From Flavobacterium soyae (GTDB lineage: Bacteria > Bacteroidota > Bacteroidia > Flavobacteriales > Flavobacteriaceae): DNA of 64,000 nucleotides. The stretch spans positions 38,569-102,568 of the forward strand of contig NZ_JAJQXA010000002.1 of the NCBI RefSeq assembly GCF_021245985.1, written 5' to 3'. Positions 1-9,027 of the stretch are shown here, one piece after another. A program made the translations under genes and the position numbers. Each line of letters starts with the position of its first letter. Position 1 is the first letter of the stretch. The notes beneath the pieces were generated by a model. The model was not told where the DNA came from. It saw nothing but the letters and a program-made list of their open reading frames with translations, and searched no databases.

Positions 1-4
1 TCCA

Positions 5-36
5 AAATCCAAAGCTTTACAGCTTTGGATTTATTT
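5..36. terminator. Hairpin terminator at left edge
   Basis: A 12-bp perfect stem (5-16 with 21-32) with a 4-base loop is followed by T-rich DNA on one side and preceded by A-rich DNA on the other, so it could act in both directions. It lies downstream of the minus-strand gene ending at 102 and next to whatever gene lies left of the window. Confidence 0.55.
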
Positions 37-101
37 TGCCATTTCGAGGAATGATAAAATTGTGCGAAATTTTGGTATTTGGAATTTAAAAATTGGAATT
101 T

Positions 102-731
102 CTAATTCATACTAGGCGGCTCAGGAATTTTGACTTTTCTCTTTATTTTCTTTACAATTAAAAGATAAAAAGTAATACCTCCTAAAATTATAAGCAAGGC
201 AATTTGAAGCTGGCCTAAACTATTGTTTTTACTGTACATTTTATTTGCACTTGCCAGTTTAGCTTTTCCTTCCTTAATCTGAATTTGAGATAAAGATTCT
301 AAAGTTTTTAAAGCTTGCGCGCTCGAATAGGCAATTTTATTCCAGTTTTTGTTTTCGACTTGTTTATTGATTTCTTTACAGGAACCTAAAAAAGCATCAA
401 AATGCTGTTTTTCGTTATTGGTCAAAACTGTTTTGGCGTACAAATCGTCAATATTGTGGATGATGTTTAAAGTATGAATGATTTCATCTTTTTTAATATT
501 ATCGCTTAAATTTAGTTTTTCGGCCTCGGCTTTTATAAAATGAAGCTGCTTTGAATATTGAAAAATATAATGTGCAACAACCAATCGATCCTTATAAATT
601 GCATTGATATTGTCGTTAACATTTTTAGAATTTCGAAGCGTATTGAAGTTTCCCAATAAAATTATCAGCATTACAATCAACAAGACAAAAGCTGCTTTGG
701 TTTTATTGCTGTATTTTTTATGGTCTCTCAT
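102..731 (-). CDS. Membrane protein with chemoreceptor-like four-helix-bundle sensor domain
   Basis: This 209-residue protein has a transmembrane helix at about residues 13-30, a helical, charged extracytoplasmic region of about 140 residues, a second transmembrane helix at about 174-193 and a short basic tail ending PEPPSMN. This is the layout of the 4HB_MCP ligand-binding module of methyl-accepting chemotaxis proteins and some histidine kinases. Here the protein stops directly after the second helix, with no HAMP, kinase or signalling domain. Such stand-alone sensors occur in Bacteroidota, but their partners are not known to me. It follows the alpha/beta hydrolase gene on the same strand after 135 bases, so co-transcription is possible but unproven. 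The fold is inferred from architecture only. Confidence 0.6.
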   Translation of the reverse strand: MRDHKKYSNKTKAAFVLLIVMLIILLGNFNTLRNSKNVNDNINAIYKDRLVVAHYIFQYSKQLHFIKAEAEKLNLSDNIKKDEIIHTLNIIHNIDDLYAKTVLTNNEKQHFDAFLGSCKEINKQVENKNWNKIAYSSAQALKTLESLSQIQIKEGKAKLASANKMYSKNNSLGQLQIALLIILGGITFYLLIVKKIKRKVKIPEPPSMN

Positions 732-866
732 CGTGTTCTCTATTTAAGAAGTGCTTTCTCAAAGATAGAGATTTGTTTAGATTTTGCATCGCTTTTCGAT
801 TTGAAAAAACTAAAGAGTCGTAATCTTTGTCAAAGTCAGAGATGCAATTTTTAAAACCAGAAAAAT

Positions 867-1595
867 TTATTTTACAAATTCTAATATATTTTTCAATGTT
901 TCTGCCTGCTGCTGTTCGCGGGAAATTCTTGCCGAATTATCACCAAATTGAAATCCATAATAACCAAACTGAGCATGATTTGCACCTTCTATTTTTACAA
1001 ATTTTGTACTTTCCGGGAGTTTAGATTTGTTTTTTAGAATAGTTTTTTCATCAGCAACCCCATCATCTGAGCCGTAAATTTTTAAGATTGGTATTCTACT
1101 GTCTGCGATAGAAATATCTCTGGGATGTGTGGTTCCAATTAATATTAATTTATCAATTAAACCAGGGTTTTCATAAACAAATTGAGCTGCCATTTTACCG
1201 CCTTGTGAATGCCCTGCAAAAATATATTCTATATTTTTATCGTCTAACAATCCAAGTTCTTTAGGTAATTTATAGCCGTTAGAAGCCAGTCTCCAAGGCA
1301 TTTTAATCAAATAAACTTTTAGTCCGTTTTCTGAAATTTGCCTGCATAAAGGAACATAAGCTTTTGGATCGACCATTGCACCGGGATAAAAAAATAAAAC
1401 TTTATCTGTTTTAATTTTCGGCTCAAACAAAAAATAGTTTTCGTTGTTTACTACTTTGATTTTAGCATTGTCTTTTAAATACAAATTTGAAACTCCCTGT
1501 GATTGATAAGAATAAACCAGCCAGATTGTAAATGACATAGCAATAAAAAACCATATTCGTTTGATTATTCTTAGAATTGGTTTTTTCTTTTTCAC
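867..1595 (-). CDS. Membrane-anchored alpha/beta hydrolase
   Basis: This is a 242-residue alpha/beta-hydrolase-fold protein with an N-terminal hydrophobic segment (about residues 13-30) after a basic KKKK start, probably an uncleaved anchor or signal. The nucleophile elbow GHSQGG places Ser at 130, the acid is in YGSDDG (about residues 177-178) and the catalytic His is in GANHAQFG (about 207). The family is close to the short bacterial esterase/hydrolase group PF12695. The substrate is unknown. It lies 37 bases after the symporter gene and is the last gene of the run PIG-L deacetylase, small peptide, symporter, hydrolase, so it may act on a compound that the operon imports or trims. Confidence 0.75.
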   Translation of the reverse strand: MKKKKPILRIIKRIWFFIAMSFTIWLVYSYQSQGVSNLYLKDNAKIKVVNNENYFLFEPKIKTDKVLFFYPGAMVDPKAYVPLCRQISENGLKVYLIKMPWRLASNGYKLPKELGLLDDKNIEYIFAGHSQGGKMAAQFVYENPGLIDKLILIGTTHPRDISIADSRIPILKIYGSDDGVADEKTILKNKSKLPESTKFVKIEGANHAQFGYYGFQFGDNSARISREQQQAETLKNILEFVK

Positions 1596-1632
1596 AACAC
1601 AGCGATTATTTTGAATTCTTTAAAATTTTATT

Positions 1633-3360
1633 TTATTGCTCGAAAACAACTTCGTCATCATTAGGTTTACTTCTAAAAAACAAAAATTGCATAATCAATG
1701 ACAAAGCAATTGTCAAAATTGCACCAATAAAATTAAGCCATAAATAGCCTAATTTTTCCTGGCTGTAAATCATATAATAATAGATTATGAAAATGGTAAT
1801 CTGACTAATAATGGCACTGATAAACATTGGTTTTGCCTGAACTCTTTTAAGATAAAATCCAACCAGGAATATTCCTAAAACAGTTCCGTAGAATATTGAG
1901 CCAATAATATTTACAAGCTGAATTAAGTTTTCAAATAAAGTTCCTACGCAGGCAAAAAGTATCGCTATAACTCCCCAGAATAAAGTGAAAAATTTAGTTG
2001 CATGAAGATAATGTTTCTCTGATTTTTCGGTTTTGAGATTTCGTTTGTAAATATCAATCGCAGTTGTCGAGGCCAAAGCATTTAATCCTGAAGCTGTTGA
2101 TGACATTGCGGCCGAAAGGATAACTGCCAGCAATAAACCAATTAAACCTTTTGGTAAATAATGCAGGATAAAGTGGAAAAATACATAATCTTTATCGTTG
2201 GTTTCGCTGTTTTTGTCGGCTCTTGAAATGATTTCTTTGGCACGATCGCGTAAGTCTTTTTCCTTATTCGATAAATTAACTAATTCTTTGCGCAGAATAG
2301 GATTATCATAATCTTGATTTAACTGATCGATATACAATAAATTGATTACTTTTTTATCTTCGGATAATTTGCTCAGCTTTTTTTCAAGAGTATGATATTC
2401 TTCTTTATAAGCTGATTTTTCAATTACAATTTTATTATTCGGATTAAAATTTAAAGGAACAGGATTGAACTGAAAAAACACAAAGACCATAACTCCGGTT
2501 AACAGAATAAAGAATTGCATTGGCACTTTTAAAAGCCCGTTCATAATTAATCCCATTTGACTTTCTGCAACAGATTTCCCGGATAAATATCTTCCAACTT
2601 GAGATTGATCTGTGCCAAAATAGGCGAGGGCCAAGAAGAATCCGCCTGTAATTCCACTCCAAATAGTATATTTTTCTTCAGGATCAAAAGAAAAGTCAAC
2701 AATATTCATTTTATCATTAGCACCAGCAATATGCAGCGCACTGGTAAAAGTCATATCGTTTGGTAAATAATGCAAAATCAGGAAAAATGTAATGAACATT
2801 CCCGACATAATTACAAACATCTGCTGTTTCTGTGTAACGTTTACAGCCTTTGTTCCTCCGGAAAAAGTGTAAATAATTACCAAAACTCCAATTATGATAT
2901 TCATAATCGTTAAGTTCCATCCTAAAAGTGCCGATAGAATAATAGCCGGAGCATAAATAGTAAGTCCGGTACCTAAACCTCTTTGAACCAGAAATAGAAT
3001 AGCAGCAAGAGAACGTGTTTTTACATCAAATCGTTTTTCAAGAAATTCATAAGCGGTAAAAACTTTATTTTTATGATAAAGCGGAATAAATGTTAAACAA
3101 ATAACAACCATTGCAATTGGCAGTCCAAAATAGAACTGCACAAAACCCATTCCGTCATGATAAGCTTGTCCGGGCGTAGACAAAAATGTAATTGCGCTGG
3201 CCTGAGTCGCCATGACTGAAAGTCCAACGGTATACCAAGGTGTTTCGTTATTTCCTAAAATAAAATCTTCAACGTTTTTACTTCCTTTGGTTTTCCAGGA
3301 ACCATAACCAACAATGAATAAAAGTGTTACAATAAGTACGATCCAGTCAAATAGCTGCAT
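1633..3360 (-). CDS. Sodium:solute symporter (SSS family)
   Basis: This 575-residue protein has about 13-14 hydrophobic helices and the N-terminal layout of the SSS family: LSVMATQASAITFLSTPGQ near the first inner helices, then GLGTGLTIYAPAI. These permeases couple Na+ to uptake of sugars, sialic acid, amino acids or similar solutes, and the substrate cannot be read here. A charged insertion of about 80 residues (roughly 310-390, rich in Lys, Glu, Asp and Leu and likely coiled coil) interrupts the membrane domain. The gene starts 3 bases after the stop of a 35-residue membrane peptide and is downstream of a PIG-L deacetylase, so the substrate may be an N-acetylated sugar derivative (inference). 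Confidence 0.88.
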   Translation of the reverse strand: MQLFDWIVLIVTLLFIVGYGSWKTKGSKNVEDFILGNNETPWYTVGLSVMATQASAITFLSTPGQAYHDGMGFVQFYFGLPIAMVVICLTFIPLYHKNKVFTAYEFLEKRFDVKTRSLAAILFLVQRGLGTGLTIYAPAIILSALLGWNLTIMNIIIGVLVIIYTFSGGTKAVNVTQKQQMFVIMSGMFITFFLILHYLPNDMTFTSALHIAGANDKMNIVDFSFDPEEKYTIWSGITGGFFLALAYFGTDQSQVGRYLSGKSVAESQMGLIMNGLLKVPMQFFILLTGVMVFVFFQFNPVPLNFNPNNKIVIEKSAYKEEYHTLEKKLSKLSEDKKVINLLYIDQLNQDYDNPILRKELVNLSNKEKDLRDRAKEIISRADKNSETNDKDYVFFHFILHYLPKGLIGLLLAVILSAAMSSTASGLNALASTTAIDIYKRNLKTEKSEKHYLHATKFFTLFWGVIAILFACVGTLFENLIQLVNIIGSIFYGTVLGIFLVGFYLKRVQAKPMFISAIISQITIFIIYYYMIYSQEKLGYLWLNFIGAILTIALSLIMQFLFFRSKPNDDEVVFEQ

Positions 3361-3363
3361 AGG

Positions 3364-3471
3364 TTATGAGTATAATTGCATGATTAAGAAAAAAATCACA
3401 ATATAAATTAGGTTAGCAACCAAAACATAGGTGTAACTTTTTTTCCATTTTTTTGTTTTTTTTGCTTCCAT
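3364..3471 (-). CDS. Small single-pass membrane peptide, 35 residues
   Basis: The reading frame starts with ATG at 3471 and stops with TAA at 3364. It encodes a peptide with a very basic head (MEAKKTKKWKKSYTY) and one hydrophobic helix (VLVANLIYIVIFFLIMQ). It fits exactly between the PIG-L gene (9 bases upstream) and the symporter (3 bases downstream), all on one strand, which is the packing of translationally coupled genes. I do not recognise a named family. Position suggests a small accessory subunit of the SSS transporter, as known for some other transporters. It is too short for routine gene finding. Confidence 0.65.
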   Translation of the reverse strand: MEAKKTKKWKKSYTYVLVANLIYIVIFFLIMQLYS

Positions 3472-3480
3472 ATTTTAAAA

Positions 3481-6012
3481 TTATTGCTTTAAATCCTGTT
3501 TAGGGGCTTCAATAGGCTGTTTTAACGAAATAATATTCGACAGTAATCTGTAAGCACCCGCAACACCCTCCGGCAGCTCTCTAAAAAAGCTTAGACCGGT
3601 GTAAATGTAGTATCCTTTTCCGTATGGTGCTACTAATAAAGCGCCATTTTTAGCCGATTCTCCTTTATCATGCGAGGAAATAATAGGAGTGAAGGCAGGA
3701 TCGTATTCGTCCGGGTAATATAATCCCTGCTCTTGTGTCCAGCCTTCAAAATCTTTTGAAGTGATTTTATTTGGTGTATTTAAAACAGGATGATTTGGTG
3801 CTAAAAATGTGATTTTCGCATTTTCTTCGGTTACACGATCATTTGATAATTTTAACGGGTATGGTGCAATTTTATCGGTTACTAATTTACCGTATGTGTT
3901 GTACTGCACAATCATATTTTTTCCGCTTTTTACAAAATTAAATAAGATGTTTTGTTTGTTAGCCAAAGCATTTACGGTATTATAAGCGCGAATTCCTGTA
4001 ATAACCGTGCCGAAAGAATCCAGTTTCTCCGGAGTAATTTCTTCGGGTTTTAAAACAGAAACTTTGTATCCCATTTGTGTTAAACTTTCCGGAACTTCGT
4101 CGCCGGCGCCCATAATGTAAGCAATTGCATCGCCAGAAGTTTTCAGGTCAATTCTAATGCATTTTGACTCAGCCGGTTTTAAAACCATTTGTTTTGTAAT
4201 ATGGTTGAAATCAATAATGGTCAGATCTCTGTCAAAACGTTTGTTGTCGACAATTGCAATACTTTTTGCTGCAACTTCTTCAGGGTTTACAGGTGGTGTA
4301 ACTTCAAAATAAAAAATTTGTTCTGTTCCTTTTTTATCTAAAGTAAATGCAATTTGTTTTGGAGAAACATTCCAGCTTTTTGGTAATTCTAACTGCAGGT
4401 TTCCTTTTACATCATCTTTTCCGGCACGAACTTTTACCGGAACCATTTTACTTTTGGTATCTCTAAAAATCAAGACTTTTTCTAAGATAGAAGTAGTAAC
4501 TTCCGGAACTATATCCAGAAAATTATACATTTCGCCTTTTACACCGTCATTGTATTTGTAAACAACAGTACGCTCAAACGGAATTTCTACATTATTGATT
4601 TTTATATTAAATACAACTTTTACTTCTCTAATAATATCCGGAACACCTATATTTTGCTGGTTTGAAACGGTATACATTCCAACCGTTGCTTTTTCTTTTA
4701 ACCAATACGGCTGTGTGTATTCAATATTATCTGGAAGTTGTATCTGAAGATTGATTTTTTGATCGTTATTATCTTTTAAAATACTGTTTTGAGGAGTTGA
4801 TTTATTATCAGGCAATGTTGTAACACTTGTCAATTGCATTTCTACTGCACATCTGTTAATGGCTTCCAGGTTTAAATTAATTTTACTTCCCGGAGTTGCT
4901 TCCTGCTCACTGGCAACTGCTTCAAGATATAGACCTGAGCATGATGCAATGATATTTTTTATAGCTGTCGATTTTAAATTTTTCCAATGTGTATCGTCTA
5001 AAGCCTGAATCATAGTGTAGGCTTTCACTAAATCTGGAATACTTGCTGATGGATTACTGAAATTGTATTTGTCAATAATCGAAGTAACTAAATCTCCAAC
5101 AGGTTTTCCGTTTTTAACACGGTTCCAGCTTGTATCAATTCCGTCAAATAAATTGTCGCGATCTTTTGGAGTATCTCCATTAATAAGTTCAAGATATTCT
5201 GTTTCTAAACCACGAACTCCAGTACTTCCAAAACCTTGTGACTGGTGGCGGCTTCGGCTTAAAGCAGCGATTTCCTGGTTAGATTTTCCAATTCCGGTAT
5301 AATATACACCAGTTTCCAACTTGGTAAACTTAGACTTATTTGCAGCATCAAATTTTTCCTGACTTCCGTAAAACCACCATGATGGATTAAAAAACTGACG
5401 TTTTACCTGCCAGGGCGCAGCATATTTTAATTGTTCGGGATAAATTTTCGGATCGTTTGTTAGTTTAAAACTTTGTACACTTAACATAGCAGATGATGTA
5501 TGATGCCCGTGAGTAGTTCCCGGCGAACGATGATCGAAACGGTTAATAATGATATCCGGCTGAAAATTTCTAATGGTCCACACAACATCGGCAAGGACTT
5601 TATCTTTGTCCCAAATTTCTAAGGTTTCGTTTGGGTTTTTAGAAAAACCAAAATCATTTGCTCTTGAGAAAAATTGTTCTCCGCCGTCTATTTTTCTGGC
5701 TTCAATTAATTCCTGAGTTCTAATTACACCAAGTAATTCGCGCAATTGAGGACCAATTAAATTTTGACCGCCGTCGCCGCGGGTTAATGATAAATAACCG
5801 GTTCTTGCATTCATTTCATTTGCCAAATACGAAATCATTCGGGTATTTTCGTCATCAGGATGTGCAGCAACGTACAATACAGAACCTAAAAAGTTTAGCT
5901 TTTTAATTTGATTGTAAATTTCGACTGCGTTTGGTTTTTGCGGCTGTTGTGCAAATAAGATTTGAAAACTTATAAAAAATAAAAGAAGTATTTGAACTTG
6001 TATTTTTCGCAT
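3481..6012 (-). CDS. Secreted PIG-L family (LmbE-like) deacetylase
   Basis: This 843-residue protein has a clear signal peptide (about residues 1-22, ending ILFAQ). The PIG-L/LmbE zinc signature AHPDDE is at residues 50-55 and the second metal motif HGHH is at 168-171 (in SPGTTHGHH). This family removes N-acetyl groups from GlcNAc-type substrates using zinc. The catalytic domain fills about residues 40-310. The remaining roughly 500 residues look like beta-rich domains and a C-terminal region (from about 640) resembling a glutamine-amidotransferase-like fold (AIAYIMGAGDEVPESL, NMIVQYNTYG). Export to the periplasm separates it from the cytosolic bacillithiol enzyme BshB. It leads an operon with the small peptide, symporter and hydrolase. 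Confidence 0.85.
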   Translation of the reverse strand: MRKIQVQILLLFFISFQILFAQQPQKPNAVEIYNQIKKLNFLGSVLYVAAHPDDENTRMISYLANEMNARTGYLSLTRGDGGQNLIGPQLRELLGVIRTQELIEARKIDGGEQFFSRANDFGFSKNPNETLEIWDKDKVLADVVWTIRNFQPDIIINRFDHRSPGTTHGHHTSSAMLSVQSFKLTNDPKIYPEQLKYAAPWQVKRQFFNPSWWFYGSQEKFDAANKSKFTKLETGVYYTGIGKSNQEIAALSRSRHQSQGFGSTGVRGLETEYLELINGDTPKDRDNLFDGIDTSWNRVKNGKPVGDLVTSIIDKYNFSNPSASIPDLVKAYTMIQALDDTHWKNLKSTAIKNIIASCSGLYLEAVASEQEATPGSKINLNLEAINRCAVEMQLTSVTTLPDNKSTPQNSILKDNNDQKINLQIQLPDNIEYTQPYWLKEKATVGMYTVSNQQNIGVPDIIREVKVVFNIKINNVEIPFERTVVYKYNDGVKGEMYNFLDIVPEVTTSILEKVLIFRDTKSKMVPVKVRAGKDDVKGNLQLELPKSWNVSPKQIAFTLDKKGTEQIFYFEVTPPVNPEEVAAKSIAIVDNKRFDRDLTIIDFNHITKQMVLKPAESKCIRIDLKTSGDAIAYIMGAGDEVPESLTQMGYKVSVLKPEEITPEKLDSFGTVITGIRAYNTVNALANKQNILFNFVKSGKNMIVQYNTYGKLVTDKIAPYPLKLSNDRVTEENAKITFLAPNHPVLNTPNKITSKDFEGWTQEQGLYYPDEYDPAFTPIISSHDKGESAKNGALLVAPYGKGYYIYTGLSFFRELPEGVAGAYRLLSNIISLKQPIEAPKQDLKQ

Positions 6013-6123
6013 GGTGTAGTTAAATGGTTTTGAAACAGCTTCAAAAATACTAATTAAATTATGAAACAGTATTTAAATGAAATGTTAATGGTTCTTTTAA
6101 AAGCTCATTTTATAAAATATTTA

Positions 6124-6158
6124 ATAAAAAAAGAGCGTATTAAAACTTAATACGCTCT
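6124..6158 (-). terminator. Rho-independent terminator after the 6172-6693 gene
   Basis: A 12-bp stem (6132-6143 with 6147-6158) with a 3-base loop is followed on the minus strand by a run of seven T residues. It sits 13 bases after the stop of the minus-strand gene. Confidence 0.8.
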
Positions 6159-6171
6159 CCTGTTTGATTTG

Positions 6172-6693
6172 TTATCTTCTTCCGTGACCGTGACCGTTAT
6201 CATCGTCGTCATCGTCATATCTGTCATGTTTGTTATGATGCTTACCGTGGTGTTTGTCATAATGCTTGTAATCTCTGTCATCATAACGACGCTCGTTGTA
6301 ACCATAAACCGCTCTCGGTCTGTAAGGTCTTTGTGGAGCACCGTGGTATCCTTTATAATATTTTACTCTATGACGATCGAAGTAAGTATAAGGGGTTCTT
6401 CCATGATAATCTGTTAAAACTACTTTGTAACCTCCGTATAAATCATAATTTCTGTATTGTCTTGGTAAGTAAGTGGTTCTAACCCATCTTCCTCCTCCAA
6501 AATAAATAAATTGAGATGCGCGTACGTCATAATAAGCTTCAATATCTGGAAGATAGTAATATTCCATTTCAGCATATCCGGCTGGTCCCCAAGCTGGAGG
6601 TGTCCCTATATTAACGTTAACTGATACCTGAGCTTGTGTGGCATTTGCAACCAAAAGAAATAATCCGGCGATTGCTATTTTAATTGTTTTCAT
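6172..6693 (-). CDS. Secreted Tyr-rich protein with His/Asp-rich tail
   Basis: This 173-residue protein has a standard signal peptide (residues 1-21, ending NATQAQ). The mature part is rich in Tyr, Gly and Arg (for example YYYLPDIEAYYDVRASQF), and its last 40 residues are a His/Lys/Asp run containing HHGKHHNKHD and six consecutive Asp. The start of the mature region is typical of small secreted flavobacterial proteins of unknown function. The tail could bind divalent metals, which is inference from composition only. It is a single-gene unit with its own terminator and about 190 bases of upstream DNA. Confidence 0.72.
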   Translation of the reverse strand: MKTIKIAIAGLFLLVANATQAQVSVNVNIGTPPAWGPAGYAEMEYYYLPDIEAYYDVRASQFIYFGGGRWVRTTYLPRQYRNYDLYGGYKVVLTDYHGRTPYTYFDRHRVKYYKGYHGAPQRPYRPRAVYGYNERRYDDRDYKHYDKHHGKHHNKHDRYDDDDDDNGHGHGRR

Positions 6694-6886
6694 TTTTTCT
6701 AAAGTTTAATGTTAATCTTTGTTTAAAGATTTTCATATATCGTGCCAAAAATAAAATGCAATTGTATTTCATCGAATAAATCATACTTTTTAACGATTGA
6801 ATTTTTGTTAAATATTTTATAAATCATTGATTTTTAAAGAGTTTTACTAATTAAAAAAAAACTAAAAAAAATCTAATTTTTTTAAA

Positions 6887-8716
6887 TTATCTATAATCAA
6901 CAACTCGGGGTTTTGCAAGTTCAAAACTTTGTAAACCATAATCTGTTGTTTCAAACGTATTGGTTTTAAATACGTTATCGCCCTGAAAAGGAACACTTGG
7001 ATAATATGACAGTGACAGTTGAAAATTACTAAAAACCAAATAGTCATTACTTATTAATAAGCCTAAAGTAATTTTTGAGTAAGGTTTGCTGTCGAACATT
7101 GCATTTTTTGGACTGCCTAAAAATGCAATGGTATAATTAAAAAACGGATTTAAACGAAATCCCCAAAGCGCATAAGGAGAATAAGTTTGTGTCTGTAAGG
7201 ATAAAACGGTTTTACTGGTTCCGTATAATGCTGTGTTAAATCCCGCCAGCCCATTTCGCTCATTTATATTCAGTTCGTCTCCAATTATTTCTTCCCGATT
7301 TGCACCAATAACTACTCTCGGATTTACGAATTGTCTTAATTTCCAGGTTCCAAGATTAAAAAGTTTTGTAAAATAATTTGATTCAAACAAATAAGCGGTC
7401 TGGTAGGTTTTTGATTGATGAAAATAGGTACCGGCTTCAAAATTCATACTTAAAAAACCTAGTTTGTAATAATTTCCAAAAGAAAACTGTGCACCCGCAT
7501 AAGGTCTCCAAATAGTATTTTTATATTGATATCCCAATGTGATTCCGTAAACACGCCCAATCGGAACGTCTTCAGTCTGACCATTTCTAAAAATATAATT
7601 GTCTTTTATAAATTTACGCGTGTTTAATCCAACTCCTGTTAAAAGCAGTTTTTCATCAGAATAAAAATTAGTCGGATCATGCAGTGAATCAGGAGATTCG
7701 CTGTAATTAACATTTAAAAAACGAGCAGATGTAATTAAATTTGTAATGGCTTCATTGTCGTCTTCATAGACTTTTGTGGCTTTACCAAACCATAAATCCT
7801 GAAAATTATTTTTAAAAGTCTGAGATGTGTAACTCATATCCGGGGCCTGCAAAGTATCTTTTCTAAAATTCTGCCCAACAAAAATGCCGCCAGCCCATTG
7901 GGTTAAAGGCGAATAGAAATCTCTTTCAATATCAATACTTTTAGTATAATTATTGTCTAAATCCATGTTGTAATGCAGTGTAGTACCTATATAAGTGTTT
8001 TTTATATTCGGAACAGTGTATATAACATCATTAGCATTTGCGCCGTCATCAAATCGATTGGTAAAACGATATTCCAGCTGTTGTCCTGTGCCAAAAAAAT
8101 CTTTTTCTTTAAGTCCGGCAGAAACTTTGCTGCTTGATATTGCAAACCTCGGAATTGTGCTCCATGAGTCTAAAACCCTAATTGTAACATCTACAGAGTC
8201 TGAGGCCTTGCCGGCCAATTGATTTGAAATCCTAACTGCAGTAACATATCTTTGAGCACGAATTAAACGCTCAGATTCCTGAACTTTATAAGTATCATAA
8301 GGGGTGTTTCTTTTAAATAAAAGAAGATTAAAAATCGCTATTTTTTTTGTTTTAAGATGAAGCTTGTTTCCTGTTCTTTCTCCCCAGTTTCGCGGCATTG
8401 CGGTTGTATCTGTAAGCGAATGCCCAAAAGGGTCAAGCGTTACAATGTTTATTTTCCGAATGATTTTTCCATCAAAGTTTAGAGTATCAATTGGCTCAAT
8501 AATTTCTCCTTTTTTATTTTTTTTTGATCTAAAAAGCAGTTTATGCAGTATTTGAGTAAACTTATTTTTATTAGAATAGTTTTTTATTTTGGTGTACATC
8601 TCTGTACTGTCTTTTTTTGGCTTATTGTCCTTTTTTGAATTATCTACCTGTGCATTAATGCTTTGAAAACAAAAGCAAAGAAAAATAAAAACAATTATTA
8701 TTTTATTTAGTGACAT
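6887..8716 (-). CDS. Outer membrane beta-barrel protein with POTRA-like N-terminal region
   Basis: This 609-residue protein has a signal peptide (residues 1-22, ending SINAQ), then a Lys-rich linker and a soluble region (about 75-190). That region ends in the POTRA-like pattern IRKINIVTLDPFG ... ESERLIRAQRYVTAVRI ... SVDVTIRVLDSWS. The rest has alternating aromatic and polar beta strands typical of a 16-strand-like barrel, such as TKSIDIERDFYSPLTQWAGG and QLSLSYYPSVPF. It resembles the BamA/TamA (Omp85) superfamily but is shorter, with one recognisable POTRA. It is likely an outer membrane transporter or assembly factor of unknown cargo. The C-terminus VVDYR lacks the terminal Phe often seen in barrels. 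Confidence 0.7.
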   Translation of the reverse strand: MSLNKIIIVFIFLCFCFQSINAQVDNSKKDNKPKKDSTEMYTKIKNYSNKNKFTQILHKLLFRSKKNKKGEIIEPIDTLNFDGKIIRKINIVTLDPFGHSLTDTTAMPRNWGERTGNKLHLKTKKIAIFNLLLFKRNTPYDTYKVQESERLIRAQRYVTAVRISNQLAGKASDSVDVTIRVLDSWSTIPRFAISSSKVSAGLKEKDFFGTGQQLEYRFTNRFDDGANANDVIYTVPNIKNTYIGTTLHYNMDLDNNYTKSIDIERDFYSPLTQWAGGIFVGQNFRKDTLQAPDMSYTSQTFKNNFQDLWFGKATKVYEDDNEAITNLITSARFLNVNYSESPDSLHDPTNFYSDEKLLLTGVGLNTRKFIKDNYIFRNGQTEDVPIGRVYGITLGYQYKNTIWRPYAGAQFSFGNYYKLGFLSMNFEAGTYFHQSKTYQTAYLFESNYFTKLFNLGTWKLRQFVNPRVVIGANREEIIGDELNINERNGLAGFNTALYGTSKTVLSLQTQTYSPYALWGFRLNPFFNYTIAFLGSPKNAMFDSKPYSKITLGLLISNDYLVFSNFQLSLSYYPSVPFQGDNVFKTNTFETTDYGLQSFELAKPRVVDYR

Positions 8717-9027
8717 TCAGATACTTTTAAGCTTATTTTGAAGTAGATTATTAAATTTAAGCGAAATAATACGAAGATTTTTAAAATTGTGAGATTATTT
8801 TAATTCTTCGAATTCTCCAGAAAATCTTTCAGTGTATAGATTCATCATTAGATATCTATCTGTGTCTGGGAAAATTAAATTTTGTGCTTAACAAGGTAAA
8901 ACGGAAAGAAATAAAACGGCAGTTTTAAAGGTTGAATTATTTTTGGAGAATTTATAATTGATTGAACAAATATTATAACGCATTGGCTTTTTAGTTATAC
9001 TTTATAAAATCTCCATTCAAAAAAAAA
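8717..9027. other. Intergenic region with no gene found
   Basis: I find no convincing reading frame, RNA gene or strong hairpin in these 311 bases. They are AT-rich and must carry the promoter of the beta-barrel gene (minus strand, starts at 8716) and the 3' end of the MscS gene transcript. Confidence 0.5.

Noticed and set aside
3481..6012. PIG-L protein as bacillithiol enzyme BshB
   Set aside because: It has a signal peptide and is about 840 residues long, unlike the small cytosolic BshB.
6147..6417. Frames on both strands over the 6172-6693 gene
   Set aside because: They are shadows of the His/Asp-rich coding sequence with repeated Val/Ile or Met/Thr composition.
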